A stretch of DNA of 64,000 nucleotides from assembly GCF_900604385.1 (NCBI RefSeq), contig NZ_LR027382.1, positions 2,016,001 to 2,080,000 of the forward strand. Reading direction: 5' to 3'. The position numbers were made by a program, and so were the translations under genes. The notes below the pieces were generated by a model. That model was not told the DNA's origin. It made no database searches and was given only the letters and a program-made list of their open reading frames with translations. The stretch comes from Alistipes megaguti. GTDB lineage: Bacteria; Bacteroidota; Bacteroidia; Bacteroidales; Rikenellaceae. Positions 7,695-15,269 of the stretch are shown piece by piece; position 1 is the first letter of the stretch, and each line of letters begins with the position of its first letter.

Positions 7695-7745
7695 GCCTGT
7701 CGTCGTTCGTAAACTGGGCGCCATCAGATCCGATAAAACGAGCGT

Positions 7746-8180
7746 ATGAAAACGGTTTCATCATTCCTCATTTTGTTGTTGCCCTTGATCATGCAAAGCT
7801 GCGGATTTGTCTATGAACGGCATCTTACTGGGAATTATTACTTGATCGCAGTGGATACCAAAGAGGATATGGATGTGTGTTATCATCAACCGGAAGATGA
7901 TGCACCTTATACGGGCATAACCGGGGCGAGTGTTTATGCCGTGGGATATGACGATGATTTTATTCTGGTCAAGGCGTACCGTGCGTTGAAGGACAGTATG
8001 GGAGTTTCCTTACCGCGTTATGACAGGCATACAACCGAATATTACATCATTCCCGTCAATAACGCGCAGGAGGCCTGGGAGGCGCAGGAAAACAAATTCG
8101 GGGCATTCGATGAAGAGGCCTTTGAAGTGAGGCGGAAAGAGCTGGGAGTACCGGATGATATAACATTCAAGAAGCTGTAA
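7746..8180 (+). CDS. Lipoprotein, possibly DUF3997-like
   Basis: A 144-residue predicted lipoprotein (leader MKTVSSFLILLLPLIMQSC, Cys19). The mature part contains 'GNYYLIAVDTKEDMDVCY', 'GASVYAVGYDDDFILVKAYR' and a C-terminal 'EEAFEVRRKELGVPDDITF', which I associate with DUF3997; this is recall, not a search. The gene and its flanks are clearly more AT-rich than the surrounding genes, with codons such as ATA, TTA and AAA, suggesting later acquisition. No mobile-element remnant is visible nearby. Confidence 0.75.
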   Translation: MKTVSSFLILLLPLIMQSCGFVYERHLTGNYYLIAVDTKEDMDVCYHQPEDDAPYTGITGASVYAVGYDDDFILVKAYRALKDSMGVSLPRYDRHTTEYYIIPVNNAQEAWEAQENKFGAFDEEAFEVRRKELGVPDDITFKKL

Positions 8181-8208
8181 TAAAAATTATTAACGATATT
8201 AACGGGAG

Positions 8209-8233
8209 GATAACGCTTTACGTTATCTCTTTT
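8209..8233 (+). terminator. Possible weak terminator / small inverted repeat
   Basis: GATAACG, a 5-nt loop, CGTTATC, followed by TCTTTTC. The 7-bp stem is AT-rich, so termination would be weak. It lies between the AT-rich lipoprotein gene and the deoxynucleoside kinase gene. Confidence 0.4.
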
Positions 8234-8255
8234 CAAACCATTAACGGATACGGTC

Positions 8256-8876
8256 ATGTACATAGCCATTGCAGGAAATATCGGGAGCGGGAAGACGACG
8301 CTGACTGAGATGTTGACGCAGCGATACGATGCCAAATGCTATCTGGAGGAGTGTGACAACCCCTATATCGGCGATTTCTACGAGGACATGAACCGTTGGG
8401 CGTTCCAACTTCAGATCTCGTTTCTCGGGAGCCGGATCCAGCAGACGATGGATATGCTTTCGGACAACAAATCGGGGGTGATCTTTCAGGACCGCACGAT
8501 CTACGAGGATGCTCACATCTTCGCCGACAACCTCCATGAAATGGGACTGATGTCGACGCGCGACATCGAGACCTACATGAAGATCTTCCGCCTGGTGACG
8601 TCGCTCATTCCGCAGCCCGACCTGCTGATCTACCTCAAGGCGAGCGTTCCGACGCTCATCTCGCAGATCCGCAAACGGGGCCGCGAGTACGAGATGAATA
8701 TCGACGAACTCTATCTGAAACGTCTGAACGACAAATACAACCATTGGATCGACACGATCTACGAAGGGGAGGTCTTTGTCGTGGACAAGGACCACGAGGA
8801 TTTTGTTTCGGATCCGGCGGTCTTCGAGCGGATCTGCGCGCGGTTGGATGCTCTCAAAGCCCGCGAAGAGCGATGA
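8256..8876 (+). CDS. Deoxynucleoside kinase (dGK/dAK-type)
   Basis: A 206-residue cytoplasmic salvage enzyme that phosphorylates deoxynucleosides to dNMPs. It has a P-loop GNIGSGKTT at 7-15, the substrate-site 'LEECDNPY' at about 30-37, and 'FQDRTIYEDAHIFA' containing the DR motif at D79-R80 (family DRS/ERS). The lid arginines are in 'QIRKRGREYEMNI', with the typical 'LKRLNDKYNHWI' C-terminal helix. Length and motifs fit the bacterial dNK family; substrate preference (dG/dA versus dC) cannot be decided. Its stop codon overlaps the next gene's start (ATGA). Confidence 0.92.
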   Translation: MYIAIAGNIGSGKTTLTEMLTQRYDAKCYLEECDNPYIGDFYEDMNRWAFQLQISFLGSRIQQTMDMLSDNKSGVIFQDRTIYEDAHIFADNLHEMGLMSTRDIETYMKIFRLVTSLIPQPDLLIYLKASVPTLISQIRKRGREYEMNIDELYLKRLNDKYNHWIDTIYEGEVFVVDKDHEDFVSDPAVFERICARLDALKAREER

Positions 8877-10459
8877 GTCTGCCCGAACGATTCGTCGAAC
8901 GCACGCTGCGCGAACTCGGCGTGGAGGAGGGTCGGGCCTTGTGCGAGGCGCTGGAGTCGGAGTCCCCGACCTCGGTGCGTCTCAATGCGTCGAAGTGCCG
9001 GCCGGCGGGAGCTTCACCGGCCGATAACCGACAAGAGACTGCGACGTTGCCGGGTGTCGCGATGCCGACGGATGCCGATGGCCTGCCGGATGCCGGAGGC
9101 CGGTCAGATGCCGATAAACGGCCGGAAGCCGCGGAGCTGCCGGCCGCAGCTGCACCCGCAGCCCCATGTCTCCCGACTGACTCCGCCGATGCCGATGCTG
9201 TTGCCCGGCTGTTGCCGGATTTGCCCCATCTGCCGCTGTTGAGACGGGTTCCGTGGTGCGCTGACGGCTGGTATCTGCGTGAACGCCCCTCGTTCACGTT
9301 CGACCCCGATTTCCACGCCGGGGCCTATTACGTGCAGGAGGCCTCGTCGCAATTCGTCGGCCACCTGTTGCGCGGCCGGCTCCCCGCGGGGGCCCGTGTG
9401 CTGGATCTCTGTGCGGCGCCGGGAGGCAAGACAACCCTCTATGCCTCGCTGGTCGGACGTGAGGGGCTGGTCGTGGCCAACGAGATCGACCGACGGCGGG
9501 CTTCGGTGCTGGCCGACAACGTGCGCAAGTGGGGAACGGGCAACGTGGCCGTGACGTGCTGCGACGCCGCCTCGCTGGGACGCTTCGAGGCGTGGTTCGA
9601 TGCCGTGACGGTCGACGCCCCCTGTTCGGGCGAAGGGATGTTCCGCAAGGACCCGGTTGCCCGCGAGGAATGGAGCGAGGCGAACGTGCGTCTCTGTGCC
9701 GCGCGTCAGGACGAGATTCTGCGCGAGGCGTGGCGGGCCCTGAAGCCCGGCGGCGTGCTGCTCTACAGCACCTGCACCTTCAACCGCGAGGAGGACGAGG
9801 GGTCGCTTGAACGGATGCTCGCATGGGCCGAAACGGAGGTGGAGGAGACCGGACCGGTCGAGGTCGACCCGGCGTGGGGGATCTGCTGCGGCAGGGTAGG
9901 GGCCTTCCGTACCTTCCGCTTCTATCCCCATCGGACTTGCGGCGAGGGGTTCTTTGCCGCCGTGGCCCGCAAGTCGGCCGAAGCCGATGCACGGACGCGC
10001 ACTCCGAAATCGCGCCGTTCGGTGCTGACGCCCGTCGACCGCAAATGCGCGGCGGAGCTGTGGCGCTGGTTGACGGAACCCGAAGCGATGCGTTTCGGGA
10101 TGGCGGGCGACACCTGCTACGCCTGGTATGCCGGACAGGCCGAGGCGGTGCGGACGCTCTCCGAAGTGCTGCCGGTGATCGGCTCGGGGGTGGCCCTCGG
10201 GCAGATCTTCAAGGGGGTGCTGAAACCCGATCCGGCGTTGGCTTTCTTCCCAGGGCTGAACCGCACGGCGGTACCCGTGGCAGAACTGGCGGAGGAGGAG
10301 GCGCTGCGTTACCTGCGGCGTCAGGAGATTGCGGCAGCCGGACTGGCCGAGGGGATGAACCTCATCTGTGTGCGGGACCGCGGACTGGGCTTTGCCAAAC
10401 GGATCGGATCGCGGGTCAACAACCTCTATCCGAACTCATTGCGAATCATGAAACAATAG
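8873..10459 (+). CDS. rsmF: RsmF/NOL1-NOP2-Sun family rRNA (cytosine-C5)-methyltransferase
   Basis: A 528-residue SAM-dependent methyltransferase predicted to methylate cytosine in 16S rRNA. The order is: an N-terminal segment (LPERFVERTLRELG); a low-complexity Ala/Pro/Asp insert (about residues 45-105); 'ASSQFVGHLL' and the SAM motif 'VLDLCAAPGGKTTLYAS'; the PC catalytic motif 'VDAPCSGEGMFRKD'; the TC motif 'LYSTCTFNREEDEGSLE'; then a C-terminal RsmF-like domain ending 'GLGFAKRIGSRVNNLYP'. It starts at 8873, overlapping the kinase stop by 4 bp, so the two are translationally coupled. The insert is unusual compared with the family. Confidence 0.9.
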   Translation: MSLPERFVERTLRELGVEEGRALCEALESESPTSVRLNASKCRPAGASPADNRQETATLPGVAMPTDADGLPDAGGRSDADKRPEAAELPAAAAPAAPCLPTDSADADAVARLLPDLPHLPLLRRVPWCADGWYLRERPSFTFDPDFHAGAYYVQEASSQFVGHLLRGRLPAGARVLDLCAAPGGKTTLYASLVGREGLVVANEIDRRRASVLADNVRKWGTGNVAVTCCDAASLGRFEAWFDAVTVDAPCSGEGMFRKDPVAREEWSEANVRLCAARQDEILREAWRALKPGGVLLYSTCTFNREEDEGSLERMLAWAETEVEETGPVEVDPAWGICCGRVGAFRTFRFYPHRTCGEGFFAAVARKSAEADARTRTPKSRRSVLTPVDRKCAAELWRWLTEPEAMRFGMAGDTCYAWYAGQAEAVRTLSEVLPVIGSGVALGQIFKGVLKPDPALAFFPGLNRTAVPVAELAEEEALRYLRRQEIAAAGLAEGMNLICVRDRGLGFAKRIGSRVNNLYPNSLRIMKQ

Positions 10460-10461
10460 AT

Positions 10462-11304
10462 ATGGCCGAAAAGATTTTTTATACGATGGGCGAAGTGGCC
10501 GAGATGTTCGACGTCAACACGTCGCTCATCCGCCACTGGGAGTCGCAGTTTCCGATTCTCCGCCCGAAGCGCAACAAGAGGGGCAACCGCCTCTTCACGC
10601 CGCAGGATGTCGAGCATCTGAAGATGATCTACCACCTGGTCAAGGAGTGCGGCATGACACTCGACGGGGCCCGGAAGGTGCTTCGCAAGGAGGGGGCAAC
10701 CACGGCGGTCGAACGGGATACGCAGCTCATGGAGCATCTGCAACGGATTCGTTCGCTGCTGGTTGAGGTCCGCGAGGATCTGAAGGCCGACAACGGACAG
10801 GTTGTCGATGAAGAGGAGGAATCTTCCGTTGCGGCTCCGGAGGAGGAGATGCCCCGCAAGGAGCCGCGACGCCGGGGAGTGTCTGCGGATCGGTTCCGCA
10901 AACCGAAGATGGTGGATGTAGAGCCAGCCGCCGAACCCGAGGCCGCCGAACCCGAGGCCGATTCTGCCGCCGGAGGTGGTGTCGAGCCCACTTCCGGGCC
11001 TGCAGCCGACCCCGTGGTTGCCGAGCCTGCCGCTGAACCTGCCGAGTCCGCTGCCGACCCCGTGGTCGCCGAGCCCGTTGCTGAGTCCGCCTCCGAGCCC
11101 GTGGTTGCCGAGCCTGCTGCTGAACCTTCCGAGTCCGCTGCCGAACCCGTGGTCGCCGAGCCCGTTGCTGAATTCGTTGCCGAACCCGCTTCCGAACCCG
11201 TCCCCGGACAACCGACCCGACGTACGGCCCGGAAACCTCGCCGCAAAAAGGAGGAAACCGAAAACAAAGAGCTCTTTGCCTTCTACGAGCAGTCACTTTT
11301 CTGA
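10462..11304 (+). CDS. MerR-family transcriptional regulator with E/P/A repeat tail
   Basis: A 280-residue DNA-binding protein. Residues 1-75 form a MerR winged helix (YTMGEVAEMFDVNTSLIRHWESQF, then 'RGNRLFTPQDVEHLKMIYHLVKE'), the short type common as a stand-alone regulator in Bacteroidetes. A short helix follows (about 80-110). The rest is acidic low-complexity, including about four copies of a 14-16-residue unit built on (A/E)(D/E)PVVAEP(A/V)AE (about residues 175-250), then a basic patch (RRTARKPRRKK) and a conserved-looking end 'ELFAFYEQSLF'. It begins 2 bp after rsmF, so it is likely cotranscribed. No Cys ligand for metal sensing is present in the DNA-binding half. Confidence 0.88.
   Translation: MAEKIFYTMGEVAEMFDVNTSLIRHWESQFPILRPKRNKRGNRLFTPQDVEHLKMIYHLVKECGMTLDGARKVLRKEGATTAVERDTQLMEHLQRIRSLLVEVREDLKADNGQVVDEEEESSVAAPEEEMPRKEPRRRGVSADRFRKPKMVDVEPAAEPEAAEPEADSAAGGGVEPTSGPAADPVVAEPAAEPAESAADPVVAEPVAESASEPVVAEPAAEPSESAAEPVVAEPVAEFVAEPASEPVPGQPTRRTARKPRRKKEETENKELFAFYEQSLF
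11002..11210 (+). repeat. In-frame tandem repeats in the MerR-type gene
   Basis: About four imperfect copies of a 42-48-bp unit, each starting near GCCGACCCCGTGGT(T/C)GCCGAG. The copies differ mainly at third positions, so the protein repeat is better kept than the DNA. All copies stay in frame. Confidence 0.75.
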
Positions 11305-11397
11305 ACGGTTCGAGGCCACCGGTCAGAGGCCGTCGGTCAGCGCCGTGTCCTGCTTTACGATCACCCGGAATCGAAAACCTGAAACCTGAAAATACCT

Positions 11398-12189
11398 ATG
11401 AATGCCATGAAAATAAAAGAGATAACCGATGTCATCGAACGCTTTGCTCCGCTTGGCTGGCAGGAATCCTATGACAATGCAGGACTTGTGGTCGGCCGCA
11501 GTGACGACGAGGTACGTCGGGCGCTGCTGGCTGTCGATGTCACCGAGGAGGTGCTGGACGAGGCCGAAGAGACGGGGTGCGATCTGATCATCACGCACCA
11601 TCCGATCATCTTCCACGCTCTGAAACGCTTCAATTCGGCGGATCCCGTGCAGCGCTGTGTCGAGCGAGCCATCCGCAGCCGCATTGCCCTCTACGCCTGT
11701 CACACGAATCTCGACAGTGCGCCCGGCGGCATGAGCTGGCGTCTGGCCGGGATCCTCGGTATCGGGAATCTGCGACTGTTGCAGCCCTCGTCGGTCGAAG
11801 GGGTCGGATTCGGCGTTGTCGGCGAACTGCCCGAAGCCGTGGAGCCCCTCGCTTATCTGGGCACGGTGCGCGAACGGCTCGGCTGCGGTGCCATCCGATA
11901 CAGCGATATCGCCATCCCGGCGGTGCGTCGTGTGGCCCTCTGCACGGGTGCCGGAGCCTCGCTCATCGGCGATGCCCTGCAGGCCGGGGCCGATCTCTAC
12001 ATCACGGCGGATCTCAAGTATAACGACTTTATGACCCCCGACAAGCGCCTCATGGTGGCGGATGTCGGTCATTTTGAGAGCGAATATTGTGCAATTCAGT
12101 TATTATTTGAGGTTTTGTCGAAAAATTTATGTACCTTTGCGGTTCGCAAGAGTGAACGCTCGCGCAATCCGGTGAATTATCTCGTGTAA
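11398..12189 (+). CDS. Nif3-like dinuclear metal-centre protein (DUF34/YbgI family)
   Basis: A 263-residue cytoplasmic protein of the Nif3/YbgI family, which has been linked to GTP cyclohydrolase-like roles and metal handling but has no settled function. Metal ligands are visible: 'ITHHPIIFH' (two His near residue 63), 'ACHTNLDSAPGG' (HTNLD motif) and 'VADVGHFESE' near the C-terminus (HxxxE). It is the short form, lacking the central PII-like insert. An alternative start lies at 11407. The last 100 bp are AT-rich because they contain the promoter of the next gene. Pairing with a zinc-ribbon gene is common in bacteria. Confidence 0.92.
   Translation: MNAMKIKEITDVIERFAPLGWQESYDNAGLVVGRSDDEVRRALLAVDVTEEVLDEAEETGCDLIITHHPIIFHALKRFNSADPVQRCVERAIRSRIALYACHTNLDSAPGGMSWRLAGILGIGNLRLLQPSSVEGVGFGVVGELPEAVEPLAYLGTVRERLGCGAIRYSDIAIPAVRRVALCTGAGASLIGDALQAGADLYITADLKYNDFMTPDKRLMVADVGHFESEYCAIQLLFEVLSKNLCTFAVRKSERSRNPVNYLV
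12107..12139 (+). promoter_or_regulatory. Promoter inside the nif3-like coding region
   Basis: TTG (12107-12109), 22-bp spacer, TACCTTTG (12132-12139), followed by C. It lies in the AT-rich end of the nif3-like gene and would start transcription near 12145, about 67 nt before the zinc-ribbon gene. Confidence 0.55.
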
Positions 12190-12212
12190 GTCTAAACTAT
12201 ACAGTACATTAT

Positions 12213-12974
12213 ATGGCAACGCAAAAGAAAACCGCCGACGTTGATTATTCGATGCAGGAGAAGATCCTCGCACTCTACGAGCTGCAGAAGATCGACAGCA
12301 AGATCGACCAGATCAACAAGGTGAAAGGTGAACTGCCTCTCGAGGTCCAGGATCTCGAGGATGAAATGGCCGGAATGAAGACCCGCATCGACCACATCAA
12401 CGGGGAGATCGAGGAGCTCAATGCCCTGACCAAGCAGCGCAAACGCGAGGTGGATCAGGCCAAAATCATGATCGGCAACTACAAGGAGCAGCAGAACAAC
12501 GTGCGTAACAACCGTGAGTTCGATGCCATCTCCAAGGAGATCGAATATCAGGAACTCGAGATCGAACTGGCCGAGAAGCGCCTCAAGGAGTATGCGGCCG
12601 GCATCAAGGCCAAGAAACTCCAGCTCGAAGAGGCCGAAAACCTCTCCAAGGACCGCTCGGCCGACCTGGCGGCCAAAAAGGCCGAACTCGACGGCATCGA
12701 GGCCGAAACCGGCCCGCAGGTAGCCGAGTACGAGGCTCAGCGCGAGCAGGTCAAGGCCAAGATCGACGAACGTCTGCTGGCCGCCTACGATCGCATTCGT
12801 CGCAATGTCCGCAACGGTTTGGCCGTCGTGACGGTCAAGCGTGATGCCTGCGGCGGCTGCTTCAACCGCATTCCGCCCCAGCGTCAGGTGGAGATTCGTC
12901 AGGGCAAGAAGATTATCGTCTGCGAGTATTGCGGCCGCATTCTCGTAGCCGATCCCGAGGCCGCCCAGGAATAA
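12213..12974 (+). CDS. Coiled-coil zinc-ribbon protein (C4-type, DUF164 family)
   Basis: A 253-residue cytoplasmic protein. Residues about 15-195 are a long heptad-rich antiparallel coiled coil. The C-terminus is a zinc ribbon with two pairs of cysteines, 'CGGCFNRIPPQ' and 'CEYCGRIL'. This is the family often encoded next to Nif3-like proteins, with proposed nucleic-acid or metal-chaperone roles; the function is not established. It starts 23 bp after the nif3-like gene and can use the internal promoter at 12107-12139 or be cotranscribed. It ends before a G-rich spacer and a terminator. Confidence 0.9.
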   Translation: MATQKKTADVDYSMQEKILALYELQKIDSKIDQINKVKGELPLEVQDLEDEMAGMKTRIDHINGEIEELNALTKQRKREVDQAKIMIGNYKEQQNNVRNNREFDAISKEIEYQELEIELAEKRLKEYAAGIKAKKLQLEEAENLSKDRSADLAAKKAELDGIEAETGPQVAEYEAQREQVKAKIDERLLAAYDRIRRNVRNGLAVVTVKRDACGGCFNRIPPQRQVEIRQGKKIIVCEYCGRILVADPEAAQE

Positions 12975-13090
12975 GTGGGGGCCGGGGGCCCGGGGGAGCA
13001 GGCAGGGGGCCGGGGCGGGGGGCCGGGGCAGGGGCTGTCATCCGAAGGTCCCACCTTTGAAAAGCCTTCTCCCTCGAAAGTATCGAATCA
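12975..13090 (+). repeat. G-run spacer (possible G-quadruplex sequence)
   Basis: Immediately after the stop codon, 12978-13036 is built of G4-G6 runs separated by CC/CCC/CA (GGGGGCCGGGGGCCCGGGGG and similar). It has enough closely spaced G runs on the sense strand to form G-quadruplexes in RNA or DNA. No gene is present. Confidence 0.6.
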
Positions 13091-13094
13091 TGGA

Positions 13095-13125
13095 ACGGGA
13101 TTCCGCACAGGCGGAGTCCCGTTTT
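13095..13125 (+). terminator. Intrinsic terminator
   Basis: The stem ACGGGAtTCCGC / GCGGAgTCCCGT with an ACAG loop is followed by TTTTC. It ends the zinc-ribbon transcript about 120 bp after the stop. Confidence 0.8.
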
Positions 13126-13190
13126 CGTATGCCTCTATTTTTTAAAGTTTTTTCGGAACTGCGGATGTTAATTTATTAACACGGAAAAGT

Positions 13191-13222
13191 TTTCCTACTT
13201 TTCCAAATAATCCTTAAATTTG
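13191..13222 (+). promoter_or_regulatory. Promoter of the nadE-rnf operon
   Basis: TAAATTTG at 13215-13222 with a T-rich -33 region (TTTTCC near 13190-13195). It lies about 35 bp upstream of the NadE start. The -33 element is weak, so the call rests on the -7 box and position. Confidence 0.5.
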
Positions 13223-13256
13223 CCGCGATTGGATCTTTCCGACTTAAATTACTGCC

Positions 13257-14843
13257 ATGAAAATAGCCATAGCCCAGTTGAACTACACGATCGGTGACAT
13301 CGACGGCAATACTTCGAAAATCATCGATTCCATTAACAAAGCAAAGGCCCGGCATGCCGATCTGGTCATTTTCGCCGAGCAGGCCGTGAGCGGGACTCCG
13401 GCGTTCGACCTCCTCCGCAAAACGACGTTCCTCGAACTGTGTGAAGATGCCCTGGTGGAGATCGCCTCCTGCTGCGACGGTATCGCCGCCATCGTCGGCC
13501 TCCCGATTCTTACCGACAAGGGAACCGTCAGTGCCGCAGCCCTCATCCAGGATCGCAAGGTCCTTCGCTATGTCGGCAAAAAATACATCTCCGCACGCCG
13601 TGAAATGGGTTTCCTGGTCCCCTCCAAAGGATACGAATACGCCACCATCAAGGGGCACAAGTGCGCCATCATCGTCGGCGATGACCTCAGTCGCGAACAC
13701 GACTTCGACAAGTCCGTCGAGACCATCATCTCCATCAACGCCCGCCGTTACGGCAAGGGTACGATGATCTACCGCTACGAAATGATGCACAACCTGGCCT
13801 TCGTCGAGGGCAAGAACCTCGTGATGGTCAATCAGGTCGGCGGTTCGACCGAGATCGTCTACGACGGCACGTCCGGCGCCCTGAACAAACACGGCGTCCC
13901 GGTGCTGATGATGAAGAACTTCGAGGAGGATTTCCAGATCTTCGACACGGAGGTCGCCGAAACCATGCCCCCCGTCGTCATCCCCTCGACCTACAACGAC
14001 CGCAACCGGCTTGTCTATGAGGCAGCCCGTTGCGGTCTGCGCGATTTCTTCCGCAAGAACAACTACGAAAAGGCCGCCATCGGCCTCTCGGGCGGTATCG
14101 ACTCGGCCGTAGTGGCCTGTCTGGCCGTCGACGCGCTGGGCGCGAAGAATGTCCGGGCGCTGCTCATGCCCTCGCAGTTCTCGTCGAACGCCTCGGTCGA
14201 GGATGCCAAGACACTGGCCCGGAACCTCGGCATCGAATACAACGTCATCCCCATCTCGGAGATCTACACCAGCGTGGTCAATACGCTGAAACCCGCCATC
14301 GGCGTCACGGAGTTCGACTCCACGGAGGAGAACATCCAGACCCGTATCCGCACGGTGCTGCTTATGGCCCTGCAGAACAAGACGGGATACGTACTGCTCA
14401 ACTCCTCGAACAAGAGCGAAAATGCCCTGGGCCTCTGCACCCTCTACGGCGATACGGCCGGTGCGTTCAGCCCCACGGGCGACCTCTACAAGAGCGAAAT
14501 GTACGACGTGGCCCGCTATATCAACCGCCGCTTCGGCGATGTGATTCCCGACTCGATTCTCAACAAGGAGCCTTCGTCGGAACTCCACCCCGGTCAGAAG
14601 GACAGCGATATCCTTCCGCCCTACGAGGTGGTCGACGCCATTCTGTTCCGCATGATCGAGGAGGGGCAGCACCGCGAGGAGATCGTCAACGCCGGTTTCG
14701 ACTCCGCCGTGGTCGAGAAGATCCACTCGATGATCATGCACAACGAAAAGAAACGTTTCCAGTTCCCGCCCGTGCTGCGTTTGTCCTCCTGCTCGTTCGG
14801 GCACGAGCGCCTCATGCCACTGACGAACAAATACGGAGACTGA
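13257..14843 (+). CDS. nadE: NAD+ synthase (two-domain NadE; glutaminase domain may be inactive)
   Basis: A 528-residue enzyme that completes NAD synthesis by amidating deamido-NAD with ATP. Residues 1-230 have the nitrilase/glutaminase fold and residues about 255-525 the synthetase domain with its PP-loop 'LSGGIDSAVV' (SGGIDS 278-283), 'NKSENALGLCTLYGD' and 'KEPSSELHPGQ'. In the glutaminase domain the Glu (E41, 'FAEQAVSG') and Lys (K108/109) of the Glu-Lys-Cys triad are in place. The position where the family has ICED reads 'IVGDD', putting Gly141 where the catalytic Cys belongs. The loop after the Lys is also shorter than usual. By this reading the enzyme would depend on free ammonia. It heads an operon with rseC-like and rnf genes. 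Confidence 0.93.
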   Translation: MKIAIAQLNYTIGDIDGNTSKIIDSINKAKARHADLVIFAEQAVSGTPAFDLLRKTTFLELCEDALVEIASCCDGIAAIVGLPILTDKGTVSAAALIQDRKVLRYVGKKYISARREMGFLVPSKGYEYATIKGHKCAIIVGDDLSREHDFDKSVETIISINARRYGKGTMIYRYEMMHNLAFVEGKNLVMVNQVGGSTEIVYDGTSGALNKHGVPVLMMKNFEEDFQIFDTEVAETMPPVVIPSTYNDRNRLVYEAARCGLRDFFRKNNYEKAAIGLSGGIDSAVVACLAVDALGAKNVRALLMPSQFSSNASVEDAKTLARNLGIEYNVIPISEIYTSVVNTLKPAIGVTEFDSTEENIQTRIRTVLLMALQNKTGYVLLNSSNKSENALGLCTLYGDTAGAFSPTGDLYKSEMYDVARYINRRFGDVIPDSILNKEPSSELHPGQKDSDILPPYEVVDAILFRMIEEGQHREEIVNAGFDSAVVEKIHSMIMHNEKKRFQFPPVLRLSSCSFGHERLMPLTNKYGD

Positions 14844-14846
14844 ACC

Positions 14847-15269
14847 GTGGAGGTTGGAATCATCGAACACGACGGGATCGTCGAACGCGTCGAAAAAAGG
14901 TGCGTTCGCGTGAAGATCACCTCGCAAAGCGCTTGTGGAGCCTGCAAGGCCCGGCAGGCGTGCGGTATGGCCGAGGCGCAGGAGAAGATCATTGTCGTCC
15001 CGACGTCTGACGCGGAGCAGTATCGCCCCGGGGAGGAGGTCCGGGTCGGTGTCCGGAAAAAGGCCGGGCGCATCGCCGTTATGCTGGCATATGGCGGTGC
15101 GCTTGTCGTTTTGCTGGCGGCGCTCGTCGTGACGATCGTCGTCTGCGGAGCCTCCGAGGGCGCAGGGCTGCTGGCCGCACTGGGCAGCGTGGCAATCTAC
15201 TACCTGCTGCTGTGGGTCTTCCGCCGCAGAATCGAACACACAATTCAATTTACAATAACTAAAATCTGA
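14847..15269 (+). CDS. rseC: RseC/MucC-family SoxR-reducing-system membrane protein
   Basis: A 140-residue inner-membrane protein with a GTG start 3 bp after the nadE stop. The N-terminal half has four cysteines (C19, and C30-x2-C33-x5-C39 in 'SACGACKARQACG'), the cluster seen in RseC/MucC. Two transmembrane helices follow (about residues 75-98 and 103-121). RseC-type proteins are linked to Rnf/Rsx complexes, which in E. coli keep SoxR reduced. In Bacteroidetes this gene commonly precedes rnfB. It overlaps rnfB by one base. Confidence 0.88.
   Translation: MEVGIIEHDGIVERVEKRCVRVKITSQSACGACKARQACGMAEAQEKIIVVPTSDAEQYRPGEEVRVGVRKKAGRIAVMLAYGGALVVLLAALVVTIVVCGASEGAGLLAALGSVAIYYLLLWVFRRRIEHTIQFTITKI

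Noticed and set aside
4362..7724. A 1120-codon reverse frame opposite trkA and the GH3 gene
   Set aside because: Only its last 88 codons (the small membrane protein) look real. The rest is antisense to two well-supported genes and has a low-complexity, His/Arg-rich composition.
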